Below are positions 51,292 to 59,901 of a stretch of DNA of 64,000 bases, piece after piece. The stretch lies in contig NZ_CP123907.1 in the NCBI RefSeq assembly GCF_033783015.1, forward strand, positions 1,860,001 to 1,924,000. The letters run 5' to 3'. Source of the stretch: Corynebacterium sp. 21KM1197. GTDB taxonomy: Bacteria; Actinomycetota; Actinomycetes; Mycobacteriales; Mycobacteriaceae. Below the pieces are notes generated by a model. It was not told the DNA's origin. It saw only the letters and a program-made list of their open reading frames with translations, and ran no database searches. Made by a program: the position numbers and the translations under genes. Position 1 is the first letter of the stretch, and every line of letters begins with the position of its first letter.

Positions 51292-52308
51292 CTACTTCTT
51301 GCTCACCAGGGCGCGAGCAATAGAGTTCACCACGAAGGTCAAGAGGAAGAGCACCAGACCGGCGGCGATGTATGCACCGGCGGAGATGTTGTTATTGAAC
51401 TCCGGGGCGGCGTTGGCGATCGCGGTGGCAAAGGTGGTGCCGCCGTCGAAAAGCGAGAACCTAAAGCCCGAGGACGGCGAGATGACCATGTACAGCGCCA
51501 TCGTCTCACCCAGGGCGCGGCCCAGCCCCAGCATGGCGCCGGAGACGTAACCGGAGAAGCCGAAGGGCAGCACCGTCATGCGCACCACCTCCCAGCGGGT
51601 GGCTCCGAGCGCCAGGGCGGCCTCGATCTGCCCCTTGGGGGTTTGCACAAAGACCTCGCGGGTGGTGGCGGCGATGATCGGCAGGATCATCACGGCCAGC
51701 ACGATACCGCCGGTAAAGAGGTTGCGGCCGGTGACAAAGGAGGGCGAGTTCTCATACAGGGAGAACAGGAAGAAGCCGCCCGCCCAGCTCTCCAGCCAGG
51801 TATAGAGGCCGGACAACCAGGGGCCGAGCACCTGCCAGCCCCACAGGCCGTACACGATGGAGGGCACCGCGGCCAGCATGTCCACCAGGTAACCCAGCGG
51901 CTTGACCGCGCCCTTGGGGGCGTAGTTGGACAGGAAGATGGCGATGCCCAGGGCCACCGGCATGGCGATGACCAGCGCCACCACCGAGACCAGCACCGTG
52001 ACCGCCAGCAGGTTGGGGATACCGAACTGCATGGTGGAGGTGGCCTGGGTCTGCCACTCCCCGGAATAGGTGAGGAAGCCCCACAGGCCGCCCTCGTTGC
52101 GGGAGAGCGAGGGCACCGCGCGCCAGATGAGAAACAGGCCGATGGCCGCGATGAGCACCGTGATCAGCGTGGCAGACGTGGTGGAAAGGGTTTCAAAGAC
52201 CCGATCCCCGGCGCGCTTGACCTTGGACGCACCCTGCGCAGCCTGAGCGTCAGCGGCTTCCTGCGCCGCGCGCTTGGCGCTGGGAGCCTCAGAAAGATGA
52301 GTTGGCAT
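51292..52308 (-). CDS. pstC: Phosphate ABC transporter permease PstC
   Basis: A 338-residue permease with a ~45-residue charged, Ala-rich cytosolic N-terminus, then six helices and the coupling loop EAALALGATRWEVVRMTVLP. It lies 28 bases after pstS. Confidence 0.96.
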   Translation of the reverse strand: MPTHLSEAPSAKRAAQEAADAQAAQGASKVKRAGDRVFETLSTTSATLITVLIAAIGLFLIWRAVPSLSRNEGGLWGFLTYSGEWQTQATSTMQFGIPNLLAVTVLVSVVALVIAMPVALGIAIFLSNYAPKGAVKPLGYLVDMLAAVPSIVYGLWGWQVLGPWLSGLYTWLESWAGGFFLFSLYENSPSFVTGRNLFTGGIVLAVMILPIIAATTREVFVQTPKGQIEAALALGATRWEVVRMTVLPFGFSGYVSGAMLGLGRALGETMALYMVISPSSGFRFSLFDGGTTFATAIANAAPEFNNNISAGAYIAAGLVLFLLTFVVNSIARALVSKK

Positions 52309-52336
52309 GAAACGACGATCCTTGGATTGGGCGGGC

Positions 52337-53437
52337 TTACTTGATGGCCTCGACGGCCTTGGTCAAGCGATCGAGGTGGGTGCCGGTGACCGGGATGTAG
52401 CCCAGGGATTCCAGCTGCTCATTCTGGGAGTTCAGGGCCACCGTGAGGAAGTCCTTGACGCGATCGGCGGCACCCTCGGTGGCACCGGAGTTGGTGTAAT
52501 CCGAGCAGACGATCTCATAGGTGGTGAGCACCAGCGGGTACGCGCCCTGCTCCTGCATGGCAAAGAGGGCCTTGGAATCCACCACCATGTTGTTGCCCTC
52601 GCCGGTGAAGCTGAGGTTATCCAGGGCCACGCCCACGGAGTCCGAGTTGAGGGTGACGGGGCCGGAGCCGAAGTCAATGTTGGCGGCCTTGGCGTTCTGC
52701 TTCTCATCGACGAAGCCGGACTCCACGTAGGTGATCGCGCCGTTGATGGAATCCACCTCGGAGGCCACGCCGCTGGAACCGTTCGCGCCGGAGCCCACGC
52801 CGGAGGGGAAGGTCTGGCCGGTGGTCTCCCACTGATCCGGGACGGAGGCGTTGAGGAACTTCTGGAAGTTATCCGTGGTGCCGGACTCATCGGAGCGGTA
52901 GACCACCTGGATCTTCTGATCCGGCAGGTCCACGCCCTCGTTATCGGCGGCGATGGCGTCATCGTTCCAGTTGGTGATCTCACCCTTGAAGATCTTGGCC
53001 ACCGTGGGCACGGAGAGGTTCAGCTCATCGACGCCCTCCAGGTGGTAGGCCACGGCCACCGGGCCGATCACCAGGGGCAGGTGCCAGGCCTCGGCACCGC
53101 AGCGATCGGCGGCCTTGCCCACCTGCTCATCGGACAGCGGGGAATCAGACCCCGCGAAGTCCACGGTACCGCCCACAAAGTTCTGGCGACCGGAGCCGGA
53201 ACCGGAGGCGTTATAGGCCAGGCTCGCGCCGCTGACCTGGGAGCCATACTCCACGCCAAAGTAATCCATCGCCTTCTGCTGGGAGGAGGCACCCTCCGCC
53301 ACGAGCTGGCCGGTGGCGTTGGATAGACCCTCGACGGAACCGCCATCGGCGGAGCCGGTCTCCTCCGAGCAGGCCACGAGCGCGGCGGAGGACGCGGCGG
53401 TGAGGCTCACGACGGCGGCAAGACGCTTGAAGTTCAT
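52337..53437 (-). CDS. pstS: Phosphate-binding lipoprotein PstS
   Basis: A 366-residue lipoprotein that captures phosphate outside the membrane. The signal peptide ends in the lipobox LVAC, so Cys23 is lipidated. Phosphate contacts lie in GASSQQKA, GSDSPLSD and YRSDESGTTDNF. The ATG at 53437 matches the signal peptide; the frame extends upstream but without meaning. First gene of pstSCAB. PhoR-like repeats lie about 120 bases upstream and a CAAAGGG/CCCTTTG hairpin (53483-53506) in the leader. Confidence 0.96.
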   Translation of the reverse strand: MNFKRLAAVVSLTAASSAALVACSEETGSADGGSVEGLSNATGQLVAEGASSQQKAMDYFGVEYGSQVSGASLAYNASGSGSGRQNFVGGTVDFAGSDSPLSDEQVGKAADRCGAEAWHLPLVIGPVAVAYHLEGVDELNLSVPTVAKIFKGEITNWNDDAIAADNEGVDLPDQKIQVVYRSDESGTTDNFQKFLNASVPDQWETTGQTFPSGVGSGANGSSGVASEVDSINGAITYVESGFVDEKQNAKAANIDFGSGPVTLNSDSVGVALDNLSFTGEGNNMVVDSKALFAMQEQGAYPLVLTTYEIVCSDYTNSGATEGAADRVKDFLTVALNSQNEQLESLGYIPVTGTHLDRLTKAVEAIK

Positions 53438-53556
53438 GGTTACGGGAAACCCTTTCAGCTCTGTGATCAAGAGGTACGGCAGCAAAGGGTACGAGAGTTC
53501 CCTTTGTGCTCTCCGAGAGAAAAGGTAGAGCCCGATTGCGTCTAAAAAACTAATAA

Positions 53557-53575
53557 CACGTGAACAACAAGTTAA
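53557..53575 (-). promoter_or_regulatory. PhoR-box-like direct repeat upstream of pstS
   Basis: CACGTGAA (53557-53564) and CAAGTTAA (53568-53575) repeat with an 11-base period, like the loosely conserved 8-base tandem repeats bound by PhoR in C. glutamicum (CCTGTGAA type). About 120 bases before the pstS start. Confidence 0.45.
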
Positions 53576-53593
53576 TTTCACACCACCATTTGG

Positions 53594-54475
53594 CTAACTA
53601 CCCTGGGTGTACACCACATGTTCCTCCTCCACCTCAAAGCCCAAACGGTGGTAGGCCTTAAGCGCGGCATCGTTATCCGCCTCCACGTACAGGATCACCC
53701 GGCGGCCCCCCCTTTCCGCAAGATGGAAAAGGCCCGCACGCAGCAGGGAATCGCCCAGACGGCGACCTCGATAGGCCGCCGCCAGGCCCACCACGTAAAC
53801 CTCGCCCAACCCCTCTTCCTCCTCGTGCCATTTTGTCCAGTGGAAGCCCGCCAGTTCCTCCCCGTGGGTGAGAAGAACCACACCGCGCGGATCGAACCAG
53901 GTGGCCTCCATCGCGCGCTCCAGGCGCGCCATGTCCCAACCGCCCTGCTCCGGGTGCCAGTCAAAGGCCTCATTATTGGCCCGCAACCACCGCTCCAACA
54001 CCCGCTGGCGGCCCCACTGCGTGCTCAACTCGGCCAGATCGCTCAGCGCGTACCCCTCTGCGATCTCGGGCGCGTGCGCCGCCTCGGCCAGGGCCTGCCC
54101 CTTGATCCCCAGTACCTGCAAACGGCGAGTGGGCCGCATACCCCGAGCCCGCGCCAACCCCTGTGCCCCCGGGAGGTCGCCGTGCGCCCACACGGGTGCG
54201 GGAGGGAGGGCGTCGAGAAGCCGGGTGGCAAGCCCCTGCCTGCGGTGCGCGGGATCGACCACCAATTCCGCCTCCTCCCCCAGGGCGATGAGGCCCACCA
54301 CGTCCTGGCCGGAGGTGGCGATGGCGTGGCGGTGATGCAGGCGGGGATCGTCCAGGCCCAGCACGAACTGCTCCGAGAGCGGGGCGATGCCATCGGCGCG
54401 AGCGGCGCGATCGAGCAGCGCGCGGGCGGCCGCAGCCTGGGGGGTACCGGGAAGATCAAGGAGGCGGATATTCAT
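53594..54475 (-). CDS. mshD: Mycothiol synthase
   Basis: A 293-residue tandem-GNAT enzyme adding the acetyl group to Cys-GlcN-Ins, the last step of mycothiol synthesis. The first GNAT half has ELVVDPAHRRQGLATRLL; the second, catalytic half has VYVVGLAAAYRGRRLGDSLL and the C-terminal LYVEADNDAALKAYHRLGF. Mycothiol replaces glutathione only in actinobacteria. Leaderless: TACCCT (54484-54489, minus) lies eight bases before the ATG. Divergent from the LmeA-like gene, 32 bases apart. Confidence 0.95.
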   Translation of the reverse strand: MNIRLLDLPGTPQAAAARALLDRAARADGIAPLSEQFVLGLDDPRLHHRHAIATSGQDVVGLIALGEEAELVVDPAHRRQGLATRLLDALPPAPVWAHGDLPGAQGLARARGMRPTRRLQVLGIKGQALAEAAHAPEIAEGYALSDLAELSTQWGRQRVLERWLRANNEAFDWHPEQGGWDMARLERAMEATWFDPRGVVLLTHGEELAGFHWTKWHEEEEGLGEVYVVGLAAAYRGRRLGDSLLRAGLFHLAERGGRRVILYVEADNDAALKAYHRLGFEVEEEHVVYTQGS

Positions 54476-54507
54476 GCCCGCCCAGGGTACTCACTAGACT
54501 GGCCAGG

Positions 54508-55314
54508 GTGGTTGCCCGGAAGAAGATCCTTGCCCTGACCGCCACCTGCCTGGGCGCGGTGGCGGCGCTGGCGTGGGCGGCGGACTCCACCGTGGCCATT
54601 CGCGCGGAACGCGCCATCTCCACCGCCGTGGCGGACAACTCCAACCTAGAGGTACACCCCCGCGTCTACCTGGGCGGGGTGCCCTACGCCCAGGCGCTGC
54701 TCACCGGGGAAATCCCGCGGCTCTCCGTGGAGGCCCTGGACGTGGACACCCCCGGCCTGGGGCTGGTCAATGCCCGCACGGAACTCACCGCCATCGAGGC
54801 GGACCCGCAACAGGTGCTCAGCGGCAACCTCACCGGGGCCACTGCCGAGGTATTCAGCAGGCAACTGGGGCTGGACGGGGTGGCCGTGGGCGAGCAACTC
54901 GGCATGACCGACCTGGACATCGCCAATCCCTACGACATCTCCCCCGGCGGCGGCCCCGCCGTGGAGGTGCAACTCACCGGCACCCCGCCCGGCTTCGACG
55001 AGGCCGTGACGGTGATCGCCAGCCTGCGCCTCAACGGCCCCACCTTCCGCATGACGCCCATTGAGCTTCACGACGTCCCCCCGGCGCGCGCCCAGGAGGT
55101 CACGCAGGCCTTCACCTGGGAATTAGATACCCGTTCCCTGCCGCTGGCCGGGCAGGCCGAGGGGGTACATGTATCCGGCGGGTCCATCTACTTCACCGCG
55201 CAGCGGCGCAATATCACCGTGGCGTTTTCCGATCTCTCGCCCCTGGAGGCGGCCGAACATTCGGCGTATGACGATACGGATTATGGGCGGGATAATCCGG
55301 TGAGTGGAAGGTAA
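54508..55314 (+). CDS. LmeA-like DUF2993 exported lipid-binding protein
   Basis: A 268-residue protein with an N-terminal signal/anchor (ILALTATCLGAVAALAWA) and a DUF2993 domain. Mycobacterial LmeA binds phospholipids in the periplasm and supports lipomannan elongation. The GTG at 54508 comes seven bases after TAGACT (54495-54500), so it is leaderless. The Asp/Ser-rich C-terminus is disordered. Family assignment is good; role by analogy only. Confidence 0.85.
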   Translation: MVARKKILALTATCLGAVAALAWAADSTVAIRAERAISTAVADNSNLEVHPRVYLGGVPYAQALLTGEIPRLSVEALDVDTPGLGLVNARTELTAIEADPQQVLSGNLTGATAEVFSRQLGLDGVAVGEQLGMTDLDIANPYDISPGGGPAVEVQLTGTPPGFDEAVTVIASLRLNGPTFRMTPIELHDVPPARAQEVTQAFTWELDTRSLPLAGQAEGVHVSGGSIYFTAQRRNITVAFSDLSPLEAAEHSAYDDTDYGRDNPVSGR

Positions 55315-55364
55315 ACCCGGCGGGGTTGAGTTTTTTGGGGGTGCTGCGTTCGGCGTGCGCACAA

Positions 55365-55557
55365 ACCCCGCCGGTGTGTGACTGGTGTGAACCACTGGGG
55401 TACAAAAGCGCGTGGGCGGGATTTTTCCTCGCCACTGTGTGACTGGTGTGATTCTCCCACGTCACCAAGCGCTAATGGGCGCGCAGCAATGCATCCCGTC
55501 TGCCGGTGTGGGAGCCACGGGAATCACTCCCGTCACACACTGGCGAGGAAAAATCAC
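55365..55557. repeat. Intergenic repeat element with direct and inverted copies
   Basis: In the 286-base gap between the LmeA-like and lipid-kinase genes a ~25-base unit containing GTGTGACTGGTGTGA occurs at about 55373-55391 and 55435-55452 on the plus strand. A third, slightly altered copy is inverted at about 55513-55545. Arms 55418-55443 and 55532-55557 are complementary at 24 of 26 positions and enclose ~88 bases, so the region can form a large stem-loop or cruciform. It resembles REP/MITE-type elements. No gene is seen in the gap. Confidence 0.65.
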
Positions 55558-55600
55558 CGCACGCCCCCTGAACCCACGAGAATCCCGAAAAACAAGAAAC

Positions 55601-56635
55601 TTACCGCACCCGCACAAAATCGCGCAGCGCGTGCCCCACCGAGCGCCGCACGGACAGCGGCTCGCCCTGCGGGGCAAAGACCTCCAGGGCACCGGGCACG
55701 CACCCCAGGGTGACGGAGGTGTAATCGCCCTCATATTCCCCGTCCACCTGGAAGTGCTCGGGCTCGGGGCACACCAGGGTCACGGAGGTGGCGTCATCGA
55801 ATTGCACGGTGCGGCGCTTGATCCAGCGCTCGATCCACCGGCGGTGCCCCACCCCGATGAGGTGCAACATGCTGGCCACCCCGCCCAGGCCCCGGATATT
55901 GGTGAGCCCAAAGAGGCCGAGCCCCTGGTCAAAGGAGTTGCGGGGATTGGTGACCACCGGCAGGGGGCCAAGGAACGTCCAGGGATTGGTGTTGGAGGCG
56001 AAAAGCAGCGGCATGGTGTGCCGGTGCAGCACCTCGCCCTCACTGGAGGTGGCGCGCACCTCAATGCTGGGCGGGTTGGCCTGGGTGCGCAACCAGGCCT
56101 CCGTGGATACCACCAGGTAGCGCAGGGGCGTGGCGGCAAAGCCCCGGCTGCGCACCTGTTCCACGCGCTCGATCACGGTGGCGTCAATGCCAAAGCCCGC
56201 ATTGACGGCAAACCACCCCTCGTCCCAGGTTCCCAGGCAGATGGTGCGGCGCTGATCCTCACGCAGCACCTCGGCCAGTTGCTCGGCCAGCAGATCGGAG
56301 AAGGGCTGATAGCCCAGGGCGCGGGCAAACACGTTGGCGGAGCCGGTGGGCACCACCGCGAGCGCGGGAACCTCGCCGGGATCGGGGGCGGATTCCACGG
56401 GGCCGAGCAGGCCGTTGATGATCTCATTGACGGTGCCATCGCCACCCACGGCGATCACCACGTCATAGTCCTGGCGGGTCAGGCCCCGGCACATTTCCGC
56501 CGCGTGGCCCGCGTAATGGGTAAACACACTGCGCAGGTGCAGCCCCTCGACCTCGCTCAGGGCGGCCACCACGCGCCGCAGCATGAGCGGGGATTGGGTG
56601 GTGGCATTGGGGTTAGAGATCAGCAGCGCACGCAC
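55601..56635 (-). CDS. Diacylglycerol/lipid kinase family protein
   Basis: A 344-residue DagK/YegS-type kinase. The nucleotide-binding core shows SNPNATTQ at the N-terminus, VGGDGTVNEIINGL and PTGSANVFARALG. Substrates in the family include diacylglycerol and sphingoid-type lipids. The C-terminal beta-sandwich (ALEVFAPQGEPL) is present. GTG at 56635 lies seven bases after TACACT (56643-56648): leaderless. Confidence 0.9.
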   Translation of the reverse strand: MRALLISNPNATTQSPLMLRRVVAALSEVEGLHLRSVFTHYAGHAAEMCRGLTRQDYDVVIAVGGDGTVNEIINGLLGPVESAPDPGEVPALAVVPTGSANVFARALGYQPFSDLLAEQLAEVLREDQRRTICLGTWDEGWFAVNAGFGIDATVIERVEQVRSRGFAATPLRYLVVSTEAWLRTQANPPSIEVRATSSEGEVLHRHTMPLLFASNTNPWTFLGPLPVVTNPRNSFDQGLGLFGLTNIRGLGGVASMLHLIGVGHRRWIERWIKRRTVQFDDATSVTLVCPEPEHFQVDGEYEGDYTSVTLGCVPGALEVFAPQGEPLSVRRSVGHALRDFVRVR

Positions 56636-56642
56636 CCGCCCC

Positions 56643-56677
56643 AGTGTAGCCGTCCGGCACCGGGCACCCAGTACCCT
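56643..56677. promoter_or_regulatory. Divergent leaderless promoters
   Basis: TACACT (minus, 56643-56648) serves the lipid kinase and TACCCT (plus, 56672-56677) the nitrobindin-like gene; each lies seven bases from its start codon. The two start codons are only 49 bases apart. Confidence 0.55.
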
Positions 56678-56684
56678 GGTGGGC

Positions 56685-57404
56685 ATGACTGAGCACAACC
56701 ACGTTCCCGATACCCCCGGCGACGCCGCCGCCTCCGGCACCAACGGCACGAGCGCCAACAGCACCAACAACGCCGAGGGCACCCAGCCCGCCACGCGCAG
56801 CGGCAGCGACGCGGTGAACCTCGCCGCCGAGCAGTCCAAGAACACCGCCGGGCGCAATATCCCCGCCCTGGACGATCTGCCCATCGAGGCTGATACCGCT
56901 AACCTGCGCCTGGGGCCGAATCTGCACGATGGCCTGCTGGCCCTCCTGCCCCTGGTGGGCGTGTGGCGCGGCGAGGGTCAGGCCGATACCCCCGAGGGCG
57001 GTCAGTACGCCTTTGGCCAGCAAATCACCTTTGCCCACGACGGCGAGAACTACCTCACCTACGAGTCCCGCATCTGGAAGATTGATGAGGAGGGCAAGCC
57101 CAGCGGCCTGGATCAGCGCGAGTCCGGCTTTGTGCGCATTGACCTCAAGGACAACATCGAGTTCATCTGCACCCACTCCACGGGCGCGGTGGAGATCCTC
57201 TACGGCAAGCCGGTCAATGAGCGCGCCTGGGAGTTAGAGTCCGCCTCCACGATGGTCACGGAGACCGGCCCCGCCACCCTGGGACCGGGCAAACGGCTCT
57301 ACGGCCTCATGCCCAATAACCACCTGGGTTGGGTGGACGAGCGCGTGGTGAACGGGGAACTCCACCCGCGCATGTCCGCGGAACTCACCCGCGTGGTGGG
57401 CTAG
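56685..57404 (+). CDS. Nitrobindin-like FABP-fold (DUF1794) protein
   Basis: A 239-residue protein with a ~75-residue disordered Ser/Thr/Ala/Asn-rich N-terminus, then a beta-barrel domain. LLALLPLVGVWRGEGQ carries the GxWxGEG motif of nitrobindins. The C-terminal NGELHPRMSAELTRV includes a histidine in the region where nitrobindins ligate haem. Actinobacterial members are annotated as peroxynitrite isomerases. The long N-terminal tail is unusual. Overlaps the pabC end by 4 bases. Confidence 0.87.
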   Translation: MTEHNHVPDTPGDAAASGTNGTSANSTNNAEGTQPATRSGSDAVNLAAEQSKNTAGRNIPALDDLPIEADTANLRLGPNLHDGLLALLPLVGVWRGEGQADTPEGGQYAFGQQITFAHDGENYLTYESRIWKIDEEGKPSGLDQRESGFVRIDLKDNIEFICTHSTGAVEILYGKPVNERAWELESASTMVTETGPATLGPGKRLYGLMPNNHLGWVDERVVNGELHPRMSAELTRVVG

Positions 57405-58298
57405 TTTCCCGTCACCGCGCGCTCGATCAACTCCCGGATCTCCGCCTCATTGGCGGGGGCCGGGAGTTTTTCACCATTGAGGCGGGTGACCCGGGCCGCC
57501 AGGCGCACGGAACTGACCAGCCACACGGATTCCGCCGCCAGGAGATCGGCCACCGTGAGGTCCTTGGCCTTGCAACGCCAGCCGGCGGCCTGGGCGGCGT
57601 CGAAAAGCGCGGCCTGGGTGGTGCCGCGCAGCACCATGCCCCCGGGGGTGGGGGTGCGCAGCTTGCGGTTCTTTTTTTGCCACCACCACGGTGGAGGTGG
57701 CGCCCTCAAGCACGCGGGCCTGCTTCCCGGTGCCCTCGGTGTAGATCACGTCCTCGCAGCCCTGGGTGCGGGCGTGGCGCAGGGCGGACATCGCGGCGGC
57801 GTAGTTGAGGGTTTTCGCGCCCGTGGAGAGCCATTCCCGGGCCTGCTCGTCCACGGTGAGGCCGCGCGGGAGGGTAAGCGCGCGCACGCCCTCCTCGCGC
57901 TGCCTGCGCTGCTCGGCGGGCACCTCCGCGATGGTGAGCCAGGCCGAGGGATAGCCGGTGGAGGCCCGGCCGTGGCTGTACGTCCACACGCACTTGCCCT
58001 CCGCGTCCTCGCCGCGCTCGGCCACCCAGGCAGCCAGGGCCTCGCGGGTGGCCCCGCGCCAATAGTCCAGGTCGGGGGCCGGAAGCCCCAGGGCGCGGGC
58101 CGAGGCGGCAAAGCGCTGCGCGTGGCGCTCCTCGTTGCACGCGCGCCCATCGCGCACCAGGAAGGTTTCAAAGATGCCGTCGCCCCGGGTCACCGCCGCG
58201 TCGTCCCAGAATAGAAAGGGCAGGGAGGCGTTGTGCCTGCGCAGGGAGCCGCCAAAGGGCTCCAGAATGAAGATGATGGGCGCGGTGGTTCCAGCCAT
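57401..58298 (-). pseudogene. pabC: Aminodeoxychorismate lyase, split by a frame change
   Basis: A fold-type IV PLP enzyme. The first ~208 residues are intact: FWDDAAVTRGDGIFETF, the PLP lysine in GAKTLNYAAAMSALRHA and VIYTEGTG. The conserved VVVAKK is followed by a seven-A run (T7 at 57672-57678 on the plus strand), after which homology continues in another frame (NRKLRTPTPGGMVLRGTTQ) to 57401. One A fewer restores a normal ~298-residue protein. This is either a real inactivating insertion, a sequencing error, or a site where polymerase slippage restores part of the product. The intact enzyme makes p-aminobenzoate for folate. Confidence 0.72.
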
Positions 58299-58338
58299 AC
58301 CTTGAATTATGCCCGCTGACGGTGGTTACCATCTACCT

Positions 58339-59418
58339 GTGTCTGATACCACCTCCTATGCCTCCCCCCTGCTGAGCCTGCCCGGCGCCCTGCCCGCCCA
58401 CGAGTCCGATCCCCTCGCCCTGGGCGTGGACAGCCGGGGGGTGGCCTGGCACTACGGCGATCCCCTGGCCGAGCAGCGCCAAACGGCGGAATCCGGGGTG
58501 TTCATCGACCGCTCGCACCGCACCATCCTCCGGGTCACCGGGGAGGACGCCGCGGGCTTCCTGCACAACCTGCTCAGCCAGGGTCTCGCCGAGGCCCCCG
58601 TGGGCTTCCACGCCGACGCCCTCAACCTCGACGCCCAGGGGCGCGTGCTCCACCACGCCGGGATCATGCGCGCCGAGTCCGGCTTCTACCTTGATCTACC
58701 GCGCGCCCAGGCCGAAGGCCTGCTGAGCTTCCTCACCCAGATGATCTTTTGGTCCAAGGTGGAGATCGCCGAGAGCTCGCTGGGCCTCATCACCGTTCTG
58801 GGAGCCAGCCCCGCGCTTATCGACGCCACCCCGCGCCTTGCGTGGGCACGCAGCGAGGGCGACAGGATCGACCTCGCCGTGGAACGCGCCGATCTCCCCG
58901 AGGTGGCCGAGGCGCTGCGGGCACAGGGCCTGCAACCGGCGGGTTTGATGGCCTGGACGGCGCACCGCGTCCACGCCCTCGAACCGGAATTGAGCGCCGA
59001 TCTGGACGCCAAGACAATTCCGCACGAGGTACCCACGTGGATCGGGCGCGGGGAGCACCTGGGCGCGGTTCACCTAGAAAAGGGCTGCTACCGGGGCCAG
59101 GAAACGGTGGCCCGGGTGGAAAACATCGGACGCTCCCCGCGCCTATTGGTCCGCCTGCACCTGGACGGCTCCGTACCGGTGCTCCCCGCACCGGGAACGG
59201 AGATCACCGCCCAGGAACGCCGCGTGGGCAGGCTGGGCACGGTGGTGCACGATCACGAGTTTGGGCCCATCGCTCTGGGGCTGATCAAGCGCTCCGCCTT
59301 GGAGAGTCCCGGGCTGGTGGCGGGCGACGCCGCGCTGGCCGTGGACACGGATTCCCTGCCAACTTTTGAGGGAGACAAAGCGGGCCGCGCCGCGATGGAT
59401 CGGCTGCGCGGCCGGTAG
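58339..59418 (+). CDS. ygfZ: YgfZ/GcvT-domain folate-binding protein
   Basis: About 359 residues. The YgfZ signature KGCYRGQETVARV lies near residue 250. The N-terminal GcvT-like folate-binding domain includes GVFIDRSHRTILRVTGEDA. YgfZ aids iron-sulfur enzyme assembly or repair in a folate-dependent way; pabC, a folate gene, is divergently adjacent. The GTG at 58339 lies six bases after TACCAT (58327-58332): leaderless; an ATG at 58309 would add ten residues. Confidence 0.9.
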   Translation: MSDTTSYASPLLSLPGALPAHESDPLALGVDSRGVAWHYGDPLAEQRQTAESGVFIDRSHRTILRVTGEDAAGFLHNLLSQGLAEAPVGFHADALNLDAQGRVLHHAGIMRAESGFYLDLPRAQAEGLLSFLTQMIFWSKVEIAESSLGLITVLGASPALIDATPRLAWARSEGDRIDLAVERADLPEVAEALRAQGLQPAGLMAWTAHRVHALEPELSADLDAKTIPHEVPTWIGRGEHLGAVHLEKGCYRGQETVARVENIGRSPRLLVRLHLDGSVPVLPAPGTEITAQERRVGRLGTVVHDHEFGPIALGLIKRSALESPGLVAGDAALAVDTDSLPTFEGDKAGRAAMDRLRGR

Positions 59419-59581
59419 GGGTTTATGGCCCCTATCCTGCTGAAAACCGGCAATACCGGAGGCGGTGCAGAAATTTTTGAGCGGAACCGCTATTGTGTCT
59501 TACAGGAATATAGACATACGTAAAGCAGATGGGGCATCCGAATACCCTGGATCGCCCGGAAACTCCAAGGGGGTCATCGCC

Positions 59582-59788
59582 ATGGGTCGCGGTCGCGCGA
59601 AGGCAAAGCAGACCAAAGTTGCACGCCGGTTGAAATACAGCACGCCAGATATGGATCTGGAGTCCCTACAGCGTGAACTAGCCGGCAAGGCTCCTCACAG
59701 TACCTACGAGGACTCACAGGACGAGACGGACTATGAGGACCCGTACGCGGAGTACGCCTACTGGGATGAAGAGGAGAAGGACCGCTAA
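59582..59788 (+). CDS. DUF3073 small actinobacterial protein
   Basis: A 68-residue protein beginning MGRGRAKAKQTKVARRLKY, the hallmark of DUF3073, with a basic N-terminus and a very acidic, Tyr-rich C-terminus (DETDYEDPYAEYAYW). AAGGGGGT lies nine bases before the ATG. Conserved beside purM/purF in actinobacteria; function unknown. The 163 bases upstream hold its promoter and no other gene. Confidence 0.9.
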   Translation: MGRGRAKAKQTKVARRLKYSTPDMDLESLQRELAGKAPHSTYEDSQDETDYEDPYAEYAYWDEEEKDR

Positions 59789-59818
59789 GGTTCTCTTCTC
59801 CCCCTCACCACCACGAGG

Positions 59819-59861
59819 AAGGGGCGGCACCCTCTCCACCGGAGAGAGGCCGCCCCTTCTT
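59819..59861 (+). terminator. Terminator of the DUF3073 gene
   Basis: A 10-base-pair stem AAGGGGCGGC/GCCGCCCCTT with an inner CTCTCC/GGAGAG stem, then CTTTGTT. It lies between the convergent DUF3073 and purM genes. Confidence 0.88.
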
Positions 59862-59901
59862 TGTTGCGCCGTTAGTTGCCGTTATTGCATTGTCAGGCGG
59901 C

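Noticed and set aside
55365..55557. CRISPR-like repeats
   Set aside because: Only three units, one inverted, with unequal spacing; no cas genes. No CRISPR array was seen anywhere in the window.
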